Positions 13,572 through 17,538 of a stretch of 17,538 nt of DNA are shown here, one piece after another. How positions within the stretch are numbered: position 1 is the stretch's first letter; each line of letters opens with the position of its first letter. This stretch comes from DASSKO01 sp035690425 (GTDB lineage Bacteria; Actinomycetota; Actinomycetes; Propionibacteriales; Nocardioidaceae): the NCBI GenBank assembly GCA_035690425.1, contig DASSKO010000195.1, forward strand, positions 1 through 17,538, read 5' to 3'. Both the position numbers and the translations under genes were made by a program. Under the pieces are notes generated by a model. The model did no database searches and had not been told where the DNA came from. It worked only from the letters and a program-made list of their open reading frames with translations.

Positions 13572-14291
13572 TCACTCGGCCGAGCGCCGCAGCGACTCGC
13601 TGAGCCGCTCGGCCGCGGCCATCACCGCCGGCGCGTGCATGCGCCCGGGCTGTCGGGATAGGCGCTCGATCGGGCCCGAGACCGATACCGCGGCGATGAC
13701 CTTGCCGGACGGCGAGCGCACTGGAGCCGATACCGACGCCACGCCCGGCTCGCGCTCGCCGACGCTCTGCGCCCAGCCGCGCCGGCGGATGCCGGACAGC
13801 GCGGCGGCCGAGAAGGCCGCCTCCTGCAGGCCACGGTGCAGTCGTTCGGGATCCTCCCAGGACAGCAGCACCTGCGCCGCAGAGCCGGCCTGCATGGTGA
13901 GCTGGCTGCCGACCGGGATGGTGTCTCGCAGTCCGGACGGCCGCTCCGCCGCGGCGACGCAGATCCGGAAGTCGCCCTGACGCCGGAAGAGCTGGGCCGA
14001 CTCGCCGGTGATGTCGCGCAGCCTGGCCAGGACCGGGCCGGCCGTCGCCAGCAGCCGGTCCTCGCCGGCCGCCGCGGAGAGCTCGTTCAGGCGGGGACCG
14101 AGCATGAACCTGCCCTGCAGGTCCCGGGCGACCAGCCGATGGTGCTCGAGCGCTACGGCCAGTCGATGGGCGGTCGGGCGTGCCAAGCCCGTGGCCTGCA
14201 CGAGCCCGGCGAGGGTCGCCGGACCGGATTCGAGGGCCGCCAGCACGACCGCGGCCTTGTCGAGAACGCCGACTCCGCTAGAGTTGTCCAT
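13572..14291 (-). CDS. IclR-family regulator, NdgR/LtbR type
   Basis: This 239-aa protein has an N-terminal winged helix-turn-helix (about 8-65, with GVLDKAAVVLAALESGPATL and TGLARPTAHRLAVALE) and an IclR effector domain (about 75-235, with RRQGDFRICVAAAERPSGLR and GSAAQVLLSW). Its place divergent from leuCD is that of LtbR of Corynebacterium and NdgR of Streptomyces, which control leucine genes and others. It probably represses leuCD and itself. Start ATG 14291 has a minus-strand CAATAT six nt upstream and TTGCAT 17 bp beyond, a good promoter for a leaderless message. No Shine-Dalgarno is visible. The identity as orthologue rests on synteny and domain. Confidence 0.9.
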   Translation of the reverse strand: MDNSSGVGVLDKAAVVLAALESGPATLAGLVQATGLARPTAHRLAVALEHHRLVARDLQGRFMLGPRLNELSAAAGEDRLLATAGPVLARLRDITGESAQLFRRQGDFRICVAAAERPSGLRDTIPVGSQLTMQAGSAAQVLLSWEDPERLHRGLQEAAFSAAALSGIRRRGWAQSVGEREPGVASVSAPVRSPSGKVIAAVSVSGPIERLSRQPGRMHAPAVMAAAERLSESLRRSAE

Positions 14292-14297
14292 GACTTG

Positions 14298-14326
14298 ATA
14301 TTGCCGTCTCGTATGACGAGATGCAA
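14298..14326 (-). promoter_or_regulatory. Promoter of the IclR-type regulator gene
   Basis: On the minus strand, TTGCAT (14326-14321) and CAATAT (14303-14298) are 17 bp apart. The -10 ends six nt before the ATG. The palindrome at 14307-14321 fills the spacer, so a bound repressor would block polymerase. Confidence 0.5.
14307..14321. promoter_or_regulatory. Palindromic operator between the iclR-type gene and leuC
   Basis: TCTCGT-ATG-ACGAGA is a perfect six-bp inverted repeat with a three-bp spacer. A second inverted pair, GACTTG (14292-14297) and CAAGTC (14324-14329), flanks it. It lies inside the regulator's own promoter and upstream of leuC, the expected position for an NdgR/LtbR site. Binding is inferred, not shown. 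Confidence 0.6.
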
Positions 14327-14355
14327 GTCGACGCGCAGCACCATCCGGTGCAAGA

Positions 14356-14385
14356 ACGTCAGGTGCAGAGACGTCAGCCGCAGAG
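14356..14385. repeat. 15-bp imperfect tandem repeat in the leuC 5' region
   Basis: ACGTCAGGTGCAGAG (14356-14370) is followed directly by ACGTCAGCCGCAGAG (14371-14385), 13 of 15 identical. A six-bp hairpin, CAGCCG (14375-14380) with CGGCTG (14390-14395), overlaps the second copy, about 27 nt before the leuC start. Confidence 0.7.
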
Positions 14386-14422
14386 CTGCCGGCTGCACAC
14401 CGATCCGCAACGGGAGGTTGTC

Positions 14423-15835
14423 ATGGGCCGCACACTGGCCGAGAAGGTCTGGGACCAGCACGTGGTCCGACGTGCCGACGGTGAGCCGGATCTGCTCTAC
14501 ATCGACCTCCACCTGGTGCACGAGGTGACCAGCCCGCAGGCGTTCGACGGGCTGCGCCTCGCCGGCCGCCAGGTACGTCGCCCCGATCTCACGCTCGCCA
14601 CCGAGGACCACAACGTTCCGACCCTCGACGTGGACAAGCCGATCGCCGACCCGGTGTCCCGGACCCAGGTCGAGACGCTGCGCCGCAACTGTGACGAGTT
14701 CGGTGTGCGGGTCTACTCCCTCGGTGACGTCGAGCAGGGCATCGTGCACGTCGTCGGTCCGCAGCTCGGTCTCACCCAGCCCGGCACCACGGTGGTGTGC
14801 GGTGACTCGCACACCTCCACCCACGGGGCCTTCGGTGCGCTTGCCTTCGGCATCGGCACGAGCGAGGTAGAGCACGTGCTGGCGACGCAGACGCTGCCGC
14901 AGGCGCGCCCCAAGACGATGGCGGTCACGGTCAACGGCGAGCTGCCCGAGGGTGTCACGGCCAAGGACCTCGTGCTCAGTCTGATCACGACGGTCGGCAC
15001 CGGCGGCGGCCAGGGCTACGTGGTGGAGTACCGCGGCGCGGCCATCGAGGCTCTGTCGATGGAAGCCCGGATGACGATCTGCAACATGTCGATCGAGTGG
15101 GGCGCGAAGGCCGGCCTGATCGGGCCCGACCAGACGACGTTCGACTACCTGCGGGGCCGGCCGCACGCGCCACAGGGCTCGGATTGGGAGGACGCGGTCG
15201 CGCAGTGGCGAGAGCTGGCCACCGACGACGACGCGGTCTTCGACCGGGAGGTCGTGCTCGACGCCGCTGCGATGACGCCGTTCGTCACCTGGGGGACCAA
15301 CCCCGGGCAGGGCGCACCGCTGGGCGGGAAGGTGCCGTCACCGTCCGACTTCGCCGACAGCGGGGACAGGGTCGCCGCCGAGAAGGCGCTGGACTACATG
15401 GGGCTGCAGCCGGGTACGCCGATCCAGGACATCCCCATCGACACGGTGTTCGTGGGTTCCTGCACCAACGGCCGTATCGAGGACCTGCGGGCGGCCGCGG
15501 AGATCGTGCAGGGGCGCACGGTCGCGGAGTCGACCCGCATGCTCGTCGTGCCCGGCTCGGTCAGAGTCCGGCTGCAGGCCGAGGACGAGGGCCTCGACGT
15601 GGTGTTCAAGGACGCCGGTGCCGAGTGGCGTGGCGCCGGCTGCTCGATGTGTCTGGGGATGAACCCCGACCAGCTGACACCGGGGGAACGCAGTGCCTCG
15701 ACCTCCAACCGCAACTTCGAAGGCCGGCAGGGCAAGGGCGGACGGACCCACCTGGTCTCGCCACTGGTCGCGGCCGCCACCGCCATCACCGGGCGTCTGA
15801 CGTCGCCCGCCGACCTGCCGGCGCCGAGGAGCTGA
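14423..15835 (+). CDS. leuC: 3-isopropylmalate dehydratase large subunit LeuC
   Basis: This 470-aa aconitase-family protein forms a heterodimer with LeuD and isomerises 2-isopropylmalate to 3-isopropylmalate; it can also process citramalate. The three [4Fe-4S] Cys ligands are present: Cys347 in VGSCTNGR and Cys407 and Cys410 in GCSMCLG. TEDHNVPT, GDSHTSTHGAFGALAFGIGTSEVEH and MSIEWGAKAGLIGPD are family hallmarks (each lies in the expected order). ATG 14423 has GGGAGG (14412-14417) five nt upstream and begins MGRTLAEKVW as in homologues. An in-frame ATG at 14321 would add 34 Gln-rich residues but has no support. leuD follows after 7 nt. Confidence 0.96.
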   Translation: MGRTLAEKVWDQHVVRRADGEPDLLYIDLHLVHEVTSPQAFDGLRLAGRQVRRPDLTLATEDHNVPTLDVDKPIADPVSRTQVETLRRNCDEFGVRVYSLGDVEQGIVHVVGPQLGLTQPGTTVVCGDSHTSTHGAFGALAFGIGTSEVEHVLATQTLPQARPKTMAVTVNGELPEGVTAKDLVLSLITTVGTGGGQGYVVEYRGAAIEALSMEARMTICNMSIEWGAKAGLIGPDQTTFDYLRGRPHAPQGSDWEDAVAQWRELATDDDAVFDREVVLDAAAMTPFVTWGTNPGQGAPLGGKVPSPSDFADSGDRVAAEKALDYMGLQPGTPIQDIPIDTVFVGSCTNGRIEDLRAAAEIVQGRTVAESTRMLVVPGSVRVRLQAEDEGLDVVFKDAGAEWRGAGCSMCLGMNPDQLTPGERSASTSNRNFEGRQGKGGRTHLVSPLVAAATAITGRLTSPADLPAPRS

Positions 15836-15842
15836 GGAAGCG

Positions 15843-16439
15843 ATGACCACCATGGACAAGTTCACCGTGCACGGCGGTCGCGCGTTGCCGCTGCGGCGCA
15901 GCAATGTCGACACCGACCAGATCATTCCCGCCGAGTATCTCAAGCGCGTCACCCGGTCAGGCTTCGAGGACGGGCTTTTCGCCGCGTGGCGCAAGGATCC
16001 GCAGTTCGTGCTGAACCAGCCCGAGCACGACGGAGCGAGCGTGCTGGTCGCCGGGCCGGACTTCGGCACCGGCTCGTCGCGCGAACACGCCGTCTGGGCG
16101 CTGATGGACTACGGCTTCCGGGTCGTGATCTCCTCGCGGTTCGCCGACATCTTCCGCAGCAACGCCGGCAAGGCCGGTCTGCTGGCAGCACGGGTCGAGC
16201 CCGACGTGGTCGAGGCGCTGTGGCGGGTCGTGGAGGCCGACCCGCAGACCGAGGTCGTGGTCGACCTCGAGCAGCGCCGACTGCATGCCGGGGAGGTGTC
16301 GGCGGCGTTCGAGACCGACGACTACACCCGTTGGCGCCTGCTCCAAGGCCTCGACGACATCGGGATCACGCTGTCGCATGCGGACGCAATCGAGACGTTC
16401 GAGTCGAAGCGGCCGTCCTGGAAGCCCGTGACGGTCTGA
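15843..16439 (+). CDS. leuD: 3-isopropylmalate dehydratase small subunit LeuD
   Basis: This 198-aa protein supplies the swivelling aconitase domain that completes the LeuCD active site. Recognisable parts are NVDTDQIIPAEYLKRV near the N-terminus, DFGTGSSREHAVWALMDYGF (the substrate-binding loop with Ser, Arg and Glu) and SRFADIFRSNAGKAGLL. The length fits. Its ribosome site, GAGGAAG (15834-15840), overlaps the leuC stop codon, so the two subunits are probably translated together in equal amounts. leuC-leuD-hup is also the gene order in mycobacteria. Confidence 0.96.
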   Translation: MTTMDKFTVHGGRALPLRRSNVDTDQIIPAEYLKRVTRSGFEDGLFAAWRKDPQFVLNQPEHDGASVLVAGPDFGTGSSREHAVWALMDYGFRVVISSRFADIFRSNAGKAGLLAARVEPDVVEALWRVVEADPQTEVVVDLEQRRLHAGEVSAAFETDDYTRWRLLQGLDDIGITLSHADAIETFESKRPSWKPVTV

Positions 16440-16487
16440 GCGCTCGGTCTCTGCAAGCGAAGGGGCCGAGGTTTTCGTAGCCGGTGT

Positions 16488-16568
16488 GGGAAAATCGGCG
16501 CCGTCAACGTGTGGGAACCACCGGCGCAGACCTGGTGAGAATCGCCCCGACAGACGCGGGAATCTCGG
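16488..16568. repeat. Four imperfect GGGAA-type repeats upstream of hup
   Basis: Segments starting GGGAAAATCGG (16488), GGGAACCACCGG (16513), GAGAATCGCC (16537) and GGGAATCTCGG (16558) recur every 21-25 bp. GTGTGGGAA is exact at 16484-16492 and 16509-16517. They fill the leuD-hup gap upstream of the promoter. No gene is seen in this 260-bp gap. Confidence 0.4.
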
Positions 16569-16619
16569 TCCTGGCGCCAAAAGGTGAAGGCGACACGCGT
16601 GCTTTCGGTGACGGGGTCA

Positions 16620-16648
16620 TTGTCCTGTTCGCTGGGATTGCCTAATGT
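16620..16648 (+). promoter_or_regulatory. Promoter of the HU gene
   Basis: TTGTCC (16620-16625) and TAATGT (16643-16648) are exactly 17 bp apart. This predicts a 5' UTR of about 45 nt, with AAGGGA (16689-16694) as the ribosome site. It is the best consensus promoter in the window, fitting an abundant protein. Confidence 0.65.
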
Positions 16649-16699
16649 GCAAGGAAAGTCGGGCATCAGCTCGGCCGTTCGTTCACGAAAGGGAAGCCA

Positions 16700-17434
16700 G
16701 TGAACAAAAGTCAGCTGATCGAGGCGCTCTCGTCCCACTTCGACGGCAACAAGCGCGCAGCCCAACACGCCCTCGAGTCGGTGGTCGACACGGTGATGCG
16801 TGAGGTCGCACGTGGCGAGAAGGTCGCCATCACCGGCTTCGGCGCGTTCGAGAAGGTCATCCGGCCCGCCCGCACGGTGCGCAACCCGGCCACCGGCGAG
16901 CGGGTGCGGGCGAAGAAGACGGCCGTGCCGAGATTCCGCCCCGGGTCGCAGCTCAAAGAGGTGGTGTCCGGAGCACGCAAGCTGCCGAAGCCCGACGGCG
17001 CCGCCACCCGCGGCGGCTCTGCGGCGAAGAAGGCTACGAAGTCGGCCACGACGGCATCGGCGAGCGCGCAGAAGGCGCCGGCGAAGAAGGCGTCCGCGGG
17101 CACGGCGGCCAAGCGGTCCACGGCGAAGAAGGCGGGCGGGACCTCGTCGACGACGAAGAAGGCGCCGGCCAAGCAGGCCACGAAGTCGGCCTCGTCAACG
17201 GCCCAGAAGGCGCCGGCCAAGCAGACGCCGGCGAAGAAGGCGTCGACGAAGAAGGCATCGACGCAGAAGGCGCCGGCCAAGCAGACGTCCACGCAGAGGT
17301 CCACGGCGAAGAAGACCCCGGCCAAGCAGACGCAGGCGAGCAGGACCGGTGCTGCGAAGAAGACCGGCTCGGCAAAGAAGACCGGCGCTGCGCAGAAGAC
17401 CACGGCCAAGAAGAGCGCCGCGAAGAAGAGCTGA
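16700..17434 (+). CDS. hup: HU-family nucleoid protein with a Lys/Ala-rich tail
   Basis: This 244-aa protein has an N-terminal HU fold (1-90: MNKSQLIEALSSHF, then GEKVAITGFGAFEKV and RNPATGERVRAKKTAVPRF, the DNA-binding arm) and a long tail (about 95-244) of Lys, Ala, Pro, Thr, Ser and Gln built from APAKK, APAKQ and KKAS-like units. This matches the actinobacterial HupB/HupS class, in which the histone-H1-like tail adds DNA binding and compaction. The tail is about 150 residues, on the long side. The GTG start has AAGGGA five nt upstream. Three identical 20-bp DNA repeats in the tail (17157, 17205, 17265) suggest growth by duplication. Confidence 0.95.
   Translation: MNKSQLIEALSSHFDGNKRAAQHALESVVDTVMREVARGEKVAITGFGAFEKVIRPARTVRNPATGERVRAKKTAVPRFRPGSQLKEVVSGARKLPKPDGAATRGGSAAKKATKSATTASASAQKAPAKKASAGTAAKRSTAKKAGGTSSTTKKAPAKQATKSASSTAQKAPAKQTPAKKASTKKASTQKAPAKQTSTQRSTAKKTPAKQTQASRTGAAKKTGSAKKTGAAQKTTAKKSAAKKS
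17157..17284 (+). repeat. 20-bp identical repeats in the HU tail
   Basis: The 20-bp sequence AGAAGGCGCCGGCCAAGCAG occurs exactly at 17157-17176, 17205-17224 and 17265-17284, encoding KAPAKQ. Spacing is 48 and 60 bp, multiples of three, so recombination between copies would keep the frame. Confidence 0.9.
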
Positions 17435-17461
17435 GCTGTCGGACTGGGTCAGCCCGACAGC
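17435..17461. terminator. Hairpin between hup and the convergent gene
   Basis: GCTGTCGG (17435-17442) and CCGACAGC (17454-17461) are perfect complements. It starts right after the hup stop codon. No T run is present. On the minus strand it includes the last codons and stop of the convergent gene, so it may end both transcripts. Confidence 0.5.
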
Positions 17462-17538
17462 GTCACGATCTGCAGCCGGTCGACGGCACCGGCTGCGCCG
17501 ATGCTGACGCGGACGCGCTGGCCGGGGCGCAGCAGCCG
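17449..17538 (-). CDS. C-terminal end of an unidentified convergent gene (partial)
   Basis: The minus strand reads 29 codons, ending LQIVTLSG and TGA, and stays open to the window edge. The residues include RPGQRVRVSIG and AVDRLQIVTLSG, alternating hydrophobic and polar as in beta strands, and codon use resembles the other genes. The N-terminal part lies outside the window and I cannot name the family. It converges on hup with 14 nt between the stop codons. Confidence 0.55.
   Translation of the reverse strand, partial: RLLRPGQRVRVSIGAAGAVDRLQIVTLSG

Noticed and set aside
14321..14422. 34-residue N-terminal extension of LeuC, or a leucine leader peptide
   Set aside because: The start codon overlaps the operator and lacks a ribosome site. 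The reading has no run of Leu codons, and the Shine-Dalgarno at 14412 clearly supports the ATG at 14423.
17157..17400. Regular repeats resembling a CRISPR array
   Set aside because: They are in frame within the Lys/Ala tail of the HU protein, the spacers are also coding, and no cas genes are present.

Overview
This is chromosomal DNA from a high-GC actinobacterium. The clues are the strong G/C third-position bias, many GTG starts, leuC-leuD followed by an HU protein with a long Lys/Ala tail, an IclR-type regulator divergent from leuCD, and a membrane Ser/Thr kinase. A Micrococcales relative is plausible but cannot be fixed from the sequence. The window is mostly housekeeping. There are no insertion sequences, phage genes, CRISPR arrays or toxin/defence cassettes, and I see no wholly new multi-gene system. 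The most interesting content is regulatory.

Layout. (1) 23-3918: leuB, ilvE and a receptor-like Ser/Thr protein kinase, all on +. (2) 3950-4789: an uncharacterised gene on -, divergent from the cimA leader. (3) 4862-6595: a probable leaderless promoter, an 8-codon leader ORF (Met-Ser-Met-Gln-Val-Ile-Ile-Cys), two hairpins with an intrinsic terminator, then cimA. This looks like a transcription attenuator. (4) 6735-7595: a - strand gene of a conserved actinobacterial family. (5) 7649-10939: a fumarylacetoacetate-hydrolase-family enzyme, gltX and a CPBP membrane protease, tightly packed. (6) 11039-11228: tRNA-Gln(CTG) and tRNA-Glu(CTC), then a long perfect hairpin. (7) 11354-13363: an Ada/AlkA alkylation-repair fusion followed by an O6-alkylguanine methyltransferase. 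(8) 13572-16439: an IclR regulator (NdgR/LtbR type) divergent from leuC-leuD, with a palindrome between them. (9) 16700-17434: an HU protein with a Lys/Ala tail. The last 29 codons of an unidentified convergent gene run off the right edge.

How the genes work together. CimA makes citramalate from pyruvate and acetyl-CoA. LeuCD isomerises it and LeuB oxidatively decarboxylates it to 2-oxobutyrate, the isoleucine precursor. The same LeuCD and LeuB act in leucine synthesis, and IlvE does the final transamination. The window therefore holds most of the citramalate route, and two control points are visible: a Val-Ile-Ile leader with a terminator before cimA, and an IclR-type repressor site before leuCD.

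A pattern crosses the window. Eight start codons have a -10-like hexamer (mostly TAnnnT) ending 6-8 nt upstream, usually without a Shine-Dalgarno sequence, which suggests leaderless transcription. The other genes carry clear ribosome-binding sites instead.
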